Shown: positions 1 through 9,051, counted from the stretch's first letter. The stretch is DNA of 16,424 bases from Prevotella sp. UBA1395 (GCA_002305235.1 DBQL01000131.1:10233-26656), one strand, 5' to 3'. Made by a program: numbers and translations. Notes: generated by a model from the letters alone, not told the origin.

Positions 1-360
1 GTGCGTATTCAGGAAAGCGATCCCCGTATCGGATGGACGGCATTCTATAATGAGGACGATAGGGGCATTGCCTCTGACGAAGCCATGCACAATCGTGGGT
101 ACATGCGTGGTCCGTTCAGTTTCTGCGGACACCCGGGTGACGATGGCGATCAGTCCACGGTGAAGAACTGCAGAGGTGACGGAGTGGTGACATTGCGTCG
201 TGTTTTGGGTCGCATCAACCTCAAACAGAGTGATGAATTCTGGTTCCGCTTCAAGAGCGTGATCAATGATGACTCTGATTTGAAGTGGCAGTTGGACTTC
301 GTGGAGTTTGTTCCTGTGGGCATCGTAGATAACGATCGTTACAGCGAAGACTGGTATTAA
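1..360 (+). CDS. 3' end of a surface protein from a fasciclin/SusCD locus (5' partial)
   Basis: The reading frame is open from the first base of the window to a TAA at 358-360. The GTG at base 1 is probably an internal valine, so only the last 119 or so residues are seen. There is no signal peptide or FAS1 motif in this piece. It is rich in aromatic, Gly and Asp residues (GWTAFYN, FWFRFKSV, WQLDFVEFVPVG) and ends in DRYSEDWY, which suggests a C-terminal beta-sandwich. From memory, C-termini of this type occur in fasciclin-domain or DUF5108-like proteins encoded ahead of SusC/SusD pairs; this is family recall, not a search. The next gene starts 47 bp downstream on the same strand, so the two are probably cotranscribed. 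The coding call is strong; the product call is moderate. Confidence 0.7.
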   Translation: MRIQESDPRIGWTAFYNEDDRGIASDEAMHNRGYMRGPFSFCGHPGDDGDQSTVKNCRGDGVVTLRRVLGRINLKQSDEFWFRFKSVINDDSDLKWQLDFVEFVPVGIVDNDRYSEDWY

Positions 361-407
361 TTGATGATTGGTAATTGAATTTACTAAATTCCAAATACAG
401 AATTCTA

Positions 408-2078
408 ATGAATACAAAACAATATATGGGACTTATGATGATGGCAGCCGGATTGGTGACTGCCACATCATGCTCCGATTTCGATGATTATAACACGGTT
501 CCGACAGATGTTACTTCATCCGCGAATATGACTTTGTGGGAGAATATCAACCAAAACAGTGAACTGTCAAATTTTGCCGCCTTGATCAAGAAGGCCGGAT
601 TTGACGATGAGCTTCAGGCATCCCACTACTATACGGTATGGGCGCCCAAAAATGGAACGTATGATGCCGAGGCATTAATGCAGAAAGGCAATGACGTGGT
701 GTTAAGAGAATTTGTGAAAAATCATATTGCCGATTATAACCATACAATCTCCGGCATGGTTGATACCCGCATCCACACCTTGAATGAGAAGTCATACGAC
801 TTTGTGGGCAACGGCACATATACTTTCGATAATATTCCTTTGTCTGTGTCTAACTTGCCCAGTTCCAATGGTGTGATGCACATTTTGGACGGCGTTGCTA
901 CTTTTTATCCGAATATATATGAGTATTTGGGTGATGCCGAAGGTATCGACTCGTTGAGAAACTATATCAAAAAGTATGAGCTGACCACACTCGACGAAGC
1001 CCGTTCGGTGGTAGGACCTACCGTGAATGGTAAGCAAACCTATATTGATTCGGTCATGGTGACATCCAACCAGATGCTCCAAACACTGAGAGCGTATATT
1101 GATAGGGAAGACTCTTCATATACCATGATGATGCCTACCAATGACGCATGGGTCAAGGCTTACAACCGTATAAAACCATATTACCGCTATTTGGCGAGCA
1201 CAAAAGCGCAAGATATTCGGAATGCCACATCGGCAACAGTAGCTCCCGAGTTGCTCGCGACGGTCAATCCTACATATATGACCGACTCGATGACATGCCG
1301 CGCGATCGTCGATAACCTGATATTCAACAATAACAATCGGTATAACCGATGGGTGGAAGATGCTCAGGCAATCAGCACTGACACCATTCTCACCACACGA
1401 AACAATACGCTGAGCAATCCTAATGAAATCATCGGGACTACTCGTGAGAAGTTGAAGATGAGCAATGGTGTAACGCGTATCATTGACAGTTTGGCTGTTC
1501 ATTCTTGGGATGCGTGGGCGCAAAAGATCGAAAGCAGTCCGTTTAGTTCTGTGGGTCATGTGTGGGGAGGTACATCCACCTATACAACGTACACCTTATC
1601 ATCAGCCAAAGGTGACACGGTAGTGAACTATTATCATGCCATACCCTCGAGTAATTTCTCCAAACCTCAGGTAGACATGATACTTCCGCCTGTACTTTCC
1701 ACGGCCTACAACATCTATTTGGTGTTGGTACCTCCTTACGACGAGTTGGGTATCACTATGGAATCTTCGGCAGAGGCTAAGCCCAACCAGTTGGATTTCA
1801 CTTTGAACTATTGCAATGCCAATGGTGTTTTGGTTTCACAGAAGTTGAATCAGCTTGTGGAAAACAATCCCAAGGTGATAGATACCGTATATGTGGGTAA
1901 GTTCACCTTCCCCGTATGTTATGAGGGTTTGACCAACAATGTTAGGCCCAATCTGAAGATTACCACCCATTTTGCAGTCTTCGACAAGGTCTCTATGGCT
2001 AAGTATACACGCGATATACGTATTACCAAGCTGATCTTGAAGCCTGTTGAACTTGATGAATTTGAAGCAAAGAAATAA
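408..2078 (+). CDS. Fasciclin (FAS1)-domain surface lipoprotein
   Basis: A 556-residue protein. The frame opens at a TTG at 375, but the ATG at 408 is preferred because it gives a compact lipoprotein signal peptide: basic start, LMMMAAGLVTA core, lipobox TATSC with Cys22. The residues after Cys (SDFDD) are acidic, as in Bacteroidetes lipoproteins carried to the cell surface. Residues about 50-170 form a FAS1 domain (LSNFAALIKKAGFDDEL, YTVWAPKNGTY, LREFVKNHIADYN, NGVMHILDGVATFYPN). Residues about 215-370 look like a second, divergent FAS1 domain (SYTMMMPTNDAW, MSNGVTRIIDSLAVHSW). About 185 residues of unassigned, beta-rich C-terminal region follow. FAS1 domains commonly mediate adhesion or binding to glycans and proteins. 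The stop is 2 bp before susC, so a shared transcript and an accessory ligand-capture role at the SusCD complex are likely; the ligand is unknown. Confidence 0.85.
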   Translation: MNTKQYMGLMMMAAGLVTATSCSDFDDYNTVPTDVTSSANMTLWENINQNSELSNFAALIKKAGFDDELQASHYYTVWAPKNGTYDAEALMQKGNDVVLREFVKNHIADYNHTISGMVDTRIHTLNEKSYDFVGNGTYTFDNIPLSVSNLPSSNGVMHILDGVATFYPNIYEYLGDAEGIDSLRNYIKKYELTTLDEARSVVGPTVNGKQTYIDSVMVTSNQMLQTLRAYIDREDSSYTMMMPTNDAWVKAYNRIKPYYRYLASTKAQDIRNATSATVAPELLATVNPTYMTDSMTCRAIVDNLIFNNNNRYNRWVEDAQAISTDTILTTRNNTLSNPNEIIGTTREKLKMSNGVTRIIDSLAVHSWDAWAQKIESSPFSSVGHVWGGTSTYTTYTLSSAKGDTVVNYYHAIPSSNFSKPQVDMILPPVLSTAYNIYLVLVPPYDELGITMESSAEAKPNQLDFTLNYCNANGVLVSQKLNQLVENNPKVIDTVYVGKFTFPVCYEGLTNNVRPNLKITTHFAVFDKVSMAKYTRDIRITKLILKPVELDEFEAKK

Positions 2079-2080
2079 AG

Positions 2081-5000
2081 ATGAAGAGCACTATATTATA
2101 CATGCAGAGTCGCAGTCTTAGACTTGCGCTTTGTGCACTTGCATTCGCTGTTGGCATTCCGGCTTTTGCTCAGGATGATGAAAGTCAGGCCGAGATGGTC
2201 GAAACCGGCATCTCACAGCCTGTTCGCAAGCGTCAGTTGGTCAACAAGTATCAGATGATGACACTTCATGGCACCGTTGTCGATCAGGTGACCAAGAAGC
2301 CTTTGCCCGGTATCCAGCTGCGCACTCTTGGCAATGAGATGTTCACCGCGATGACAAGCGCGGATGGATCATTCAAGATCCATGTGCCGGTATTTACTAC
2401 CAGCCTCTACGCTTTTTCTCCGGGATACCTCGCTCAGCAAGTTCCGGTCATCTCCAATGATTCCACTCAGCATATCAGCGTGAAGATGATCCAAGACAAA
2501 TACATGTCCATGTATACCGATGGCACGGTGATTACCGCGGAAAAAGGTTTCAAGGTCAGCAGCAACAGTGTCACTGTCGACAACGATATCTCGAATAATC
2601 TTGGAGCCGATGTGCGTTCCATCATGCGCTCTGCCACACCCGATGCCGGTGCAGCAATGTTTGTTCGCGGTTACAACTCTATCAATGCCAATGCCCAGCC
2701 TCTCATCGTCATCGACGGCATAGAGCAGGACATGCAGCAGAATCGTGCCACCCTTCATCTTGGCCAGTTCAATAACATCCTTGCCAATATCTCTCCCGAC
2801 GATATCGATGAGGTGAAGGTGTTGAAGAATGCAACAGCCATTTATGGTGCACGCGGTGGCAACGGTGTTATCCTCATCACCACCAAACGCGGTCATTCTA
2901 TGGCTACCCGCATCGACGCCAATATCGGAGCCGGTGTGGTGTTGCGTCCGCAGCTTCCCACGATGATGGATGCCACGCAGTATCGCAATTACGCTACCGA
3001 GATGCTGGGTACGGTAAAGGAGAATCTCGAGCAAGTCGAGCCGATTGCCTATCATTTCTTGAACGATAATCCGGAGGGGTATTATTATCATACTTACCAC
3101 AATAACACCGATTGGACCGACTATGTTTATCGCACGGCCATGACCCAAAATTACAGCATCAACGTGCAGGGTGGTGACGATATCGGTAAGTATAATCTTT
3201 CGGTAGGCTACCAAACGGATCAAAGTACGGTCAAAAAGAACAATTTTGATCGTATGAACGTGCGCTTCAATACGGATATCAGCATCTTGTATAACTTGAC
3301 GACCAAGTTTGATATTTCTATCAGTCGCACCACATCCAACATCTTTGATGATGGCATCTCGCCCGAACTCAGCTCCGGAGCCATCACCTCACCGGGGTTC
3401 CTGTCTCTTATCAAGGCTCCCATCGTAAGTCCTTATCAGTACAACGCGGTTATAGGAGGCTTCACCAGCTTGCTTTCCGACTATGATGACATCTATGGTC
3501 AGTTGGGTGATGAGTACAGTTTGGCTAACCCCGTGGCCATTCTTCAAAACTCTTACGGTGACAATAAGAACAAGGCAGAGAACACCTACTTCAACGTCAA
3601 GGTAGCTCCCACATGGACCATCAACCGGAATCTGTCGTTGACCACCATGTTCAGCTATACCCTCGACCGTAACTCGCAACGTTATCACCGCCCATACGTA
3701 GGCGTGCCCTCGTTTGAAATTACCGACCTCGGAACAGTAACTTCAATGGCAGCCTCTCTGTTTTCCAAGGAAATCAATGTGGTGAGCGACACCCGTTTGG
3801 ATTGGCAACATCAGTATGGACGCCACACGTTGGCTGCCACGGGTGGCTTCAGGTTCACGTCTTTCTCTTTTGATGACAACAACCTGAGTACACAATACAA
3901 CGGTGTTACCAACGACAAGAACCCCGCCTTGAGTTCTGGTACCGGTTATCAGAATATCCTTGGCAACAACGACGTGTGGAAAACCCTCAAGTGGTACGGC
4001 AATGTAGACTATAACTACATGAACCGATACTTCGCCACAGTCTCCTTGGCCGCTGAGGCAAACAGCCGATTCGGCGAGAATGCCGATGGTTTGTCGGCTT
4101 TTGGTACGGTATGGGCGATCTTCCCGAGCGTACAGTTGGGTTGGGTGATGACCAATGAAGACTGGTTCCCCAAACAGTCTGTGGTCAACTATCTTCGTCT
4201 TACTGCCGGCTATGACATCAGCGGAAACGACGACATTTCCAATTATGCCGCCCGCACATCGCTGTCTACCGTTCGGTTCAATTATGACATGACCGGTCTC
4301 CAGTTGACCAATATCGGCAATGACAAGATACAGTGGGAGACCAACAAGAAGTTGAATTTCGGTCTTCAGACCTATTTGTTCTCCAATCGTGTAGGCTTGG
4401 ACTTCAATTATTACATACACAAAGTCAACAACCTGCTCACCCTGATGACGTTCAAGAACCCCATCGGCGGTATCAACAACTATTGGACTAACGGTGGCGA
4501 GTTGAAGAACACGGGCTATGAACTTACCGTGACCGGGAAGCCGCTAATGACCAAGAACTGGCATGCCGAAATCGGGGCGAGCGTGGGACATTATTCCAAC
4601 AAGGTAGAAAAACTGCCCAATGGCGATTATACCACATCCGTCTATGGCGACAACAACATCCTAACCTCAGTCGGAAATCCCGTAGGCCTGTTCTATGGCT
4701 ATCAAACCGCGGGTATCTTCTCTACCGATGCCGAGGCCAAGGCTGCCGGAAAGAACGGCTATCTCTATATGCAAGACAATGCCGGCATGGCCAACTACTT
4801 CAAGGCCGGTGACGTACATTTCGTCGACCAAAATAGTGATGGCATCATCAACGAGGCCGACAAGGTGGTGATTGGCAACCCCAATCCCGATATCTACGGT
4901 AATATCTTTGCCAATATCAATTGGAAACATCTCGCCTTAGACCTTGGTTTCAACTACAGTCTCGGCGGCGATGTCTACAATTACCAGCGTAGTGTCCTCA

Positions 5001-5380
5001 ACAGCGGGTCTACCTTCTATAACCAGCAGGTGGCCGAGGTAGGGCGTTGGCGCTATGAGGGTCAGCAGGCCCAACTTCCCCGGGTGTCTTATGGCGACCC
5101 CTTGGGCAATAATCGCTTCAGTGACCGCTGGATAGAAGACGGTTCTTACCTGCGCCTCAAGACCGTGAAGCTCACCTACAAGTTCCCCATTCCCGGCACG
5201 TGGACGTGGTTGCAGGGACTTGCTTTGTGGGCACAGGCCAACAACTTGATTACGTTCACCCGTTATCTTGGAAGCGATCCCGAGTTCTCTGTGGGCAATG
5301 GCGTGCTCTATCAGGGCATCGATGCCGGACAACTGGCTCAGGGACGTAGCTTCCAAGTAGGTTTGAAAATCAATCTATAA
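2081..5380 (+). CDS. susC: SusC/RagA-family TonB-dependent outer-membrane transporter
   Basis: This 1099-residue outer-membrane porin imports a polymer fragment, powered by TonB-ExbBD, and works with the SusD-type lid encoded next to it. The signal peptide is residues 1-30, with likely cleavage after AFA before QDD. Residues about 62-145 are the carboxypeptidase-regulatory-like beta-sandwich (GTVVDQVTKKPLPG, SADGSFKI). The plug follows at about 175-272, with FVRGYNS, PLIVIDGI and the SusC signature ATAIYGARGGNGVILITTKRG-like segment. The rest is a 22-strand-type barrel with a calcium-loop-like DQNSDGIINEAD near residue 917 and a C-terminal beta strand ending KINL. The ATG at 2081 lies 2 bp after the previous stop in an A-rich context without a Shine-Dalgarno. 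Length and domain order are normal for the family. The gene symbol denotes the family; the substrate is not starch by any evidence here. Confidence 0.95.
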   Translation: MKSTILYMQSRSLRLALCALAFAVGIPAFAQDDESQAEMVETGISQPVRKRQLVNKYQMMTLHGTVVDQVTKKPLPGIQLRTLGNEMFTAMTSADGSFKIHVPVFTTSLYAFSPGYLAQQVPVISNDSTQHISVKMIQDKYMSMYTDGTVITAEKGFKVSSNSVTVDNDISNNLGADVRSIMRSATPDAGAAMFVRGYNSINANAQPLIVIDGIEQDMQQNRATLHLGQFNNILANISPDDIDEVKVLKNATAIYGARGGNGVILITTKRGHSMATRIDANIGAGVVLRPQLPTMMDATQYRNYATEMLGTVKENLEQVEPIAYHFLNDNPEGYYYHTYHNNTDWTDYVYRTAMTQNYSINVQGGDDIGKYNLSVGYQTDQSTVKKNNFDRMNVRFNTDISILYNLTTKFDISISRTTSNIFDDGISPELSSGAITSPGFLSLIKAPIVSPYQYNAVIGGFTSLLSDYDDIYGQLGDEYSLANPVAILQNSYGDNKNKAENTYFNVKVAPTWTINRNLSLTTMFSYTLDRNSQRYHRPYVGVPSFEITDLGTVTSMAASLFSKEINVVSDTRLDWQHQYGRHTLAATGGFRFTSFSFDDNNLSTQYNGVTNDKNPALSSGTGYQNILGNNDVWKTLKWYGNVDYNYMNRYFATVSLAAEANSRFGENADGLSAFGTVWAIFPSVQLGWVMTNEDWFPKQSVVNYLRLTAGYDISGNDDISNYAARTSLSTVRFNYDMTGLQLTNIGNDKIQWETNKKLNFGLQTYLFSNRVGLDFNYYIHKVNNLLTLMTFKNPIGGINNYWTNGGELKNTGYELTVTGKPLMTKNWHAEIGASVGHYSNKVEKLPNGDYTTSVYGDNNILTSVGNPVGLFYGYQTAGIFSTDAEAKAAGKNGYLYMQDNAGMANYFKAGDVHFVDQNSDGIINEADKVVIGNPNPDIYGNIFANINWKHLALDLGFNYSLGGDVYNYQRSVLNSGSTFYNQQVAEVGRWRYEGQQAQLPRVSYGDPLGNNRFSDRWIEDGSYLRLKTVKLTYKFPIPGTWTWLQGLALWAQANNLITFTRYLGSDPEFSVGNGVLYQGIDAGQLAQGRSFQVGLKINL

Positions 5381-5387
5381 AGAATCC

Positions 5388-5417
5388 TCCTCTCCCTTCG
5401 GGAACGGAGGGAGAGGA
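5388..5417 (+). promoter_or_regulatory. Intercistronic stem-loop between susC and susD
   Basis: A perfect inverted repeat: 13-nt arms at 5388-5400 and 5405-5417 (12 Watson-Crick pairs plus one T-G wobble) enclose the tetraloop GGAA, a GNRA loop. It lies 8 nt after the susC stop and 23 nt before the susD start. No T-run follows the stem, so a full intrinsic terminator is unlikely. A role as a 3'-end stabiliser or processing site that sets the SusC:SusD transcript ratio is inferred from its position only. Confidence 0.7.
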
Positions 5418-5440
5418 CCGATAAAAGCATAACACACAAA

Positions 5441-7351
5441 ATGAACACCATCATGAATTCAATATTCCATACAATCAAACGCACCGGTCGCATTTCATTG
5501 CGAAAGGCCGGCATTGGCTTGTTGTGTCTGACCGTGGGCTTGAGCAGTTGCGATGACATGTTAGAGTCTGACAGTACGCGTCAGATCTTCGACGCGTCAC
5601 TCGACAGCAAGACCGACTCCATGTTCTTTGCCTACGGCATCATGCAAGCCATGCAGCAGCTTGCCGACCAGTATGTCTTCCAAGGAGAGCTGCGCGGAGA
5701 CAATGTCAGCACGACGGTCTATACCGATAACGACCTTCGCCAGCTCTACGACTTCTCAGCCACGGCCTCCAATCAGTACGACTCCGCATACGTTTACTAT
5801 CGTGTAATCAACAATTGCAATTTCTATATTGCCCACCGCGACACCACTCTTCTCACCGGGTCGACCCCGGTTGTGATGCACGAATATGCTGCCGTCAAGG
5901 CGTTCCGCGCATGGGCTTACTTGCAGTTGGCACGCAATTACGGCAGTGTGCCCTTCTTCACCGAGCCGTTGACAAGTATCTCTCAAATCAATAACAACGA
6001 CTTCCCCAAACTCGATATCAACGGCATCGTTAGCCGTCTGGCACCCGACTTGGAGCAATACAGTGGTTACAGTGTCCCCAATAATGGTGGTGGCAACCAT
6101 GCGGTGGGCATGACAAACTTTGGTTCCACCAAGACCATCAATCCCGCGTTGTGCTATATTCCCGTGGATGTCATTCTTGGAGAGTTGTATCTTGAGAGTG
6201 GCGATTATGCCAATGCCGCGCGCCATTACACCACCTATATGACCTCCGTGTCCAAGCCCGTAGGCTCCAACTATGCCACCGGAATGTACAATGCGATTAC
6301 TTTCAGGTCGTATGCCCAGAACCAAAAAGTTCCTGACGACATGCTCAGCAATGCCAGTGGAATGACGTGGGGATCTATTTTCGCGCCCAATGGCACTCAA
6401 GACATCATCTCGTACATCCCAATGGCTGTCAACGCCAAGCGGGGAACTACCACCGTGGTGCCCAAGACCTTTGGTTATAACTATTATTCCACACGTTCCA
6501 GTACAGACGAACTGTATATCGACGAGATACAGCTTGCGCCTTCACAGGCGCTTCAGACACTCTCCGACAGCACCACTTATTATTATTTCAAGTATGTGCC
6601 GGGAGGACTTCCCCAGCAGTATGTGGGTAGCGCGCCATTGGGAGACATGCGCCTTGCCAACATCACGAGACGCGGAGTGGGTGAGGACTCTACGAAGACA
6701 TGGGTGCAGAAGTATGTCAACGGAAACATCATCCTCTTCCGCAACACCACAGTTTATCTTCACTTGGCAGAGGCCCTCAACCGTTTGGGGCATCCCGATG
6801 CTGCCTTTGCCATCTTGAAAGAGGGCATCAATCAGCAGTTGTTAGACTCCACGCGTACATACGTCAGCGCCGAGACCAAGCAACTGTTACAAACCACCTA
6901 TCCCTTCCTTTCCAATACAAACGGGTCGCTTTTCCCCGCGCAGACCGCCACCAATTTCAGCGCTACCAACTGGGGTATCCACCGTCATGGTGCCGGTGTG
7001 ACCGAAGATGGCAACTATCCCGGCCGCTCGGGCTACCAGTTTGATGCCATCGTGGGCAAGAAGATGGAAGAGATCAACAAGACTTTCAACCTCACTGTTG
7101 GCCCGACGGCGCAAGACACGCTCAATGCAAAGATCAACGCGATGGAGGATTTGCTGTGCGACGAGTATCAGTTGGAGTTTGCCTTTGAGGGCACTCGCTG
7201 GTATGACCTCATGCGCTTGGCTCGTCACAAGAATGCCGCCGCCACGTTTGGTGCCGGCTTTGGCGGCCGTTGGTTGGCCGAGAAGCTCAAGTTCAAGAAT
7301 CCTGTTGTCAATTTAGAGAACCCCGAAAACTGGTATCTCCGATTTGAATAA
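5441..7351 (+). CDS. susD: SusD/RagB-family surface glycan-binding lipoprotein
   Basis: A 636-residue lipoprotein that caps the SusC porin on the cell surface and captures ligand. From the ATG at 5441 the signal peptide runs to lipobox GLSSC with Cys37; the ATG at 5453 is an alternative start that would keep the signal. The acidic DDMLES after Cys fits surface export. SusD hallmarks are present: YYRVINNCNFYIAH, VKAFRAWAYLQLARNYGSVPFF (TPR-like helices, about residues 120-170), TTVYLHLAEALNRLGHPDAAF, and the C-terminal signature YQLEFAFEGTRWYDLMRLARH, ending ENWYLRFE. Length is slightly above that of SusD itself but normal for the family. It is the last gene of the operon, 60 bp after susC and 43 bp before a terminator. 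No degradative enzyme follows in the window, so the substrate cannot be assigned. Confidence 0.95.
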   Translation: MNTIMNSIFHTIKRTGRISLRKAGIGLLCLTVGLSSCDDMLESDSTRQIFDASLDSKTDSMFFAYGIMQAMQQLADQYVFQGELRGDNVSTTVYTDNDLRQLYDFSATASNQYDSAYVYYRVINNCNFYIAHRDTTLLTGSTPVVMHEYAAVKAFRAWAYLQLARNYGSVPFFTEPLTSISQINNNDFPKLDINGIVSRLAPDLEQYSGYSVPNNGGGNHAVGMTNFGSTKTINPALCYIPVDVILGELYLESGDYANAARHYTTYMTSVSKPVGSNYATGMYNAITFRSYAQNQKVPDDMLSNASGMTWGSIFAPNGTQDIISYIPMAVNAKRGTTTVVPKTFGYNYYSTRSSTDELYIDEIQLAPSQALQTLSDSTTYYYFKYVPGGLPQQYVGSAPLGDMRLANITRRGVGEDSTKTWVQKYVNGNIILFRNTTVYLHLAEALNRLGHPDAAFAILKEGINQQLLDSTRTYVSAETKQLLQTTYPFLSNTNGSLFPAQTATNFSATNWGIHRHGAGVTEDGNYPGRSGYQFDAIVGKKMEEINKTFNLTVGPTAQDTLNAKINAMEDLLCDEYQLEFAFEGTRWYDLMRLARHKNAAATFGAGFGGRWLAEKLKFKNPVVNLENPENWYLRFE

Positions 7352-7394
7352 TTGCGCTGCCAAAGCTTAATAGCTTACTTTACCATATCATTTG

Positions 7395-7449
7395 AAGACC
7401 TGTTTGTCACTTCGTGCAGCCAATCGCACGAAGCCAAACAGGTCTTTTT
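7395..7449 (+). terminator. Intrinsic terminator of the fasciclin-SusCD operon
   Basis: The 12-nt arms AAGACCTGTTTG (7395-7406) and CAAACAGGTCTT (7435-7446) pair perfectly. An inner stem CTTCGTGC / GCACGAAG (7410-7417 / 7426-7433) follows after a small asymmetric internal loop. The 3' arm runs into TTTTT at 7445-7449. It starts 43 bp after the susD stop, as expected for the operon end. Confidence 0.9.
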
Positions 7450-7749
7450 GCGATACGCCCGTCATCTGTCTTCAAATTATTTTTGTATGTGTCGTGCAGT
7501 AAAGTGATGTCACCATCGCGTCTTTTCTCATCGCATACACGTTCCATCGCTCCGGCTTCCATTTGTATTTTCTGTCATTTGACCGTGTTTGGGCCATCGG
7601 TGCATCTGCTTGACAATTTTACGTGTTGGCCAAGAGGGCATGCCATGATCTTTTTTTACCGTTGCCGGGCAATTACCGTGAATGTGCGTTGGTTGTCTCG
7701 ATATTTTTTTGTTATTTTGTCATTTCAAATCAATTTTACTCTAAAACTC
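7450..7749 (+). promoter_or_regulatory. Leader/promoter region upstream of metY; no gene seen
   Basis: The frame of metY stays open through this stretch, but its translation is low-complexity and unlike the family, so no gene is called. A perfect Bacteroidetes -7 box (TAnnTTTG) lies at 7478-7485 without a well-spaced -33 TTTG; its use would give a leader of about 255 nt. A weaker match (TATTTTG, 7713-7719), with TTGG about 20 bp upstream (7689-7692), would give a short leader of about 25 nt. Between them are a direct repeat TTACCGT (7656-7662 and 7673-7679), which flanks and shares a T with the palindrome TTGCCGGGCAA (7662-7672), and three CATCGC copies at 7514, 7529 and 7545. I see no SAM-I or SAM-II riboswitch core. 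Which promoter is used cannot be decided from sequence. Confidence 0.35.
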
Positions 7750-9021
7750 ATGAAAAAAGAGACCTTATGCGTTCAAGGCGGGTGGACTCCCCGCAACGGC
7801 GAGCCTCGTGTGTTGCCCATTTTCCAAAGTACGACGTTCAAGTATGACAATTCCGAAGAGATGGCCATGCTCTTCGACCTCAAGAAAGAGGGCTATTTCT
7901 ATACCCGTTTGCAAAATCCTACCAATGATGCCGTGGCCTCCAAGATTGCGGCATTGGAAGGCGGTGTCGGTGCCATGCTCACCTCAAGCGGGCAGGCCGC
8001 CAATTTCTATGCCGTGTTCAACATCTGTGAAGCCGGAGGGCATATTGTGGCATCGACAGAGATCTATGGCGGGACATACAATTTATTCAACGTTACCATG
8101 CGTAAGCTGGGCATCGATTGCACCTTTGTCAATCCCAAAGCCCCGGCCGAAGAAATACAGAAGGCATTCCGACCCAATACCAAACTGCTGTTTGGCGAGA
8201 CCATCAGCAATCCGGGATGCGACGTGCTCGACATCGAGAAGTTTGCCACTATTGCCCACGCCAATGGCGTGCCACTGATCGTAGACAACACCTTTGCCAC
8301 TCCCATCAACTGTCGACCGTTCGAGTGGGGGTGTGACATCGTGACCCATTCCACCACGAAATACATGGATGGCCATGCCACGCAGGTGGGTGGTGCCATC
8401 GTAGACAGTGGCAATTTCGACTGGGATGCCCATGCCGACAAGTTCCCCGGTCTGTGCACCCCCGATGCTTCCTATCACGGATTGACCTATACCGAGAGTT
8501 TCGGCAAGATGGGTTATATCACCAAACTCACCGCCCAGCTCATGCGCGATTTAGGCTCTATTCCCTCTCCCCACAACGCCTTCCTGTTGAATCTCGGTTT
8601 GGAAACGCTTCATCTGCGCATGCCGCAGCATTGCAAGAACGCACAGGCTGTGGCCGAGTTTTTGAGCCATGACGACCGTGTGGCATGGGTGAAATACAGC
8701 GGTTTGCCCTCCGACCCGAACTATGAACTGAGCCAAAAATACCTCCCCAACGGTTCGTGCGGCGTGCTTGCTTTCGGTCTGAAGGGCAATCGCGATACCG
8801 CCATCAGGTTCATGGACTCGCTGCAACTGGCCGGTATTGTCACCCATGTGGCCGATGCCCGCACCTGTGTGCTCCATCCGGCGAGTCATACGCACCGACA
8901 GCTCACCGACGACCAACTGCGTGAAGCCGGCATCGCCCCCGACCTCATCAGGTTATCGGTGGGCATCGAGGCCGCCGAAGACATCATTGCCGACCTGAAA
9001 CAAGCGTTAGACCGGCTCTGA
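7750..9021 (+). CDS. metY: O-acetylhomoserine sulfhydrylase family PLP enzyme (MetY type)
   Basis: A 423-residue cytosolic enzyme of the Cys/Met-metabolism PLP family. MetY makes homocysteine (or methionine) from O-acetylhomoserine and sulfide (or methanethiol). The open frame extends upstream to 7414, but the family N-terminus begins at the ATG at 7750 (MKKETLCVQGGW), so that start is used. Visible motifs: YTRLQNPTND (residues 51-60; the Tyr and Arg bind the PLP phosphate of the partner subunit), SSGQAA (from 79), VDNTFATP with Asp179 contacting the pyridine nitrogen, and HSTTKYMDGH with Lys204 forming the Schiff base. Near the C-terminus are HPASHTHRQL and LIRLSVGIE. Length suits MetY (about 420-430) better than cystathionine gamma-synthase (about 380-390). 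It is a stand-alone gene between two terminators. A related sulfhydrylase specificity cannot be excluded. Confidence 0.92.
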   Translation: MKKETLCVQGGWTPRNGEPRVLPIFQSTTFKYDNSEEMAMLFDLKKEGYFYTRLQNPTNDAVASKIAALEGGVGAMLTSSGQAANFYAVFNICEAGGHIVASTEIYGGTYNLFNVTMRKLGIDCTFVNPKAPAEEIQKAFRPNTKLLFGETISNPGCDVLDIEKFATIAHANGVPLIVDNTFATPINCRPFEWGCDIVTHSTTKYMDGHATQVGGAIVDSGNFDWDAHADKFPGLCTPDASYHGLTYTESFGKMGYITKLTAQLMRDLGSIPSPHNAFLLNLGLETLHLRMPQHCKNAQAVAEFLSHDDRVAWVKYSGLPSDPNYELSQKYLPNGSCGVLAFGLKGNRDTAIRFMDSLQLAGIVTHVADARTCVLHPASHTHRQLTDDQLREAGIAPDLIRLSVGIEAAEDIIADLKQALDRL

Positions 9022-9051
9022 GTCGCTGTGTGACCGTATCTATTGACATGA

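Noticed and set aside
375..407. TTG start of the fasciclin lipoprotein 33 nt upstream of the ATG
   Set aside because: It adds 11 polar residues before an otherwise complete lipoprotein signal peptide; the ATG at 408 gives the usual length.
2369..5356. Long minus-strand frames opposite susC
   Set aside because: They are antisense shadows of a clearly coding gene, with no signals for start or translation and no recognisable domains.
7414..7749. 112-codon N-terminal extension of the metY frame
   Set aside because: It begins inside the terminator hairpin of the previous operon, crosses candidate promoters, and its translation has no family resemblance; the family N-terminus starts at 7750.
7450..7749. 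SAM riboswitch before metY
   Set aside because: I could not find the conserved core of SAM-I or SAM-II type elements by eye; only a covariance search could settle rarer classes.
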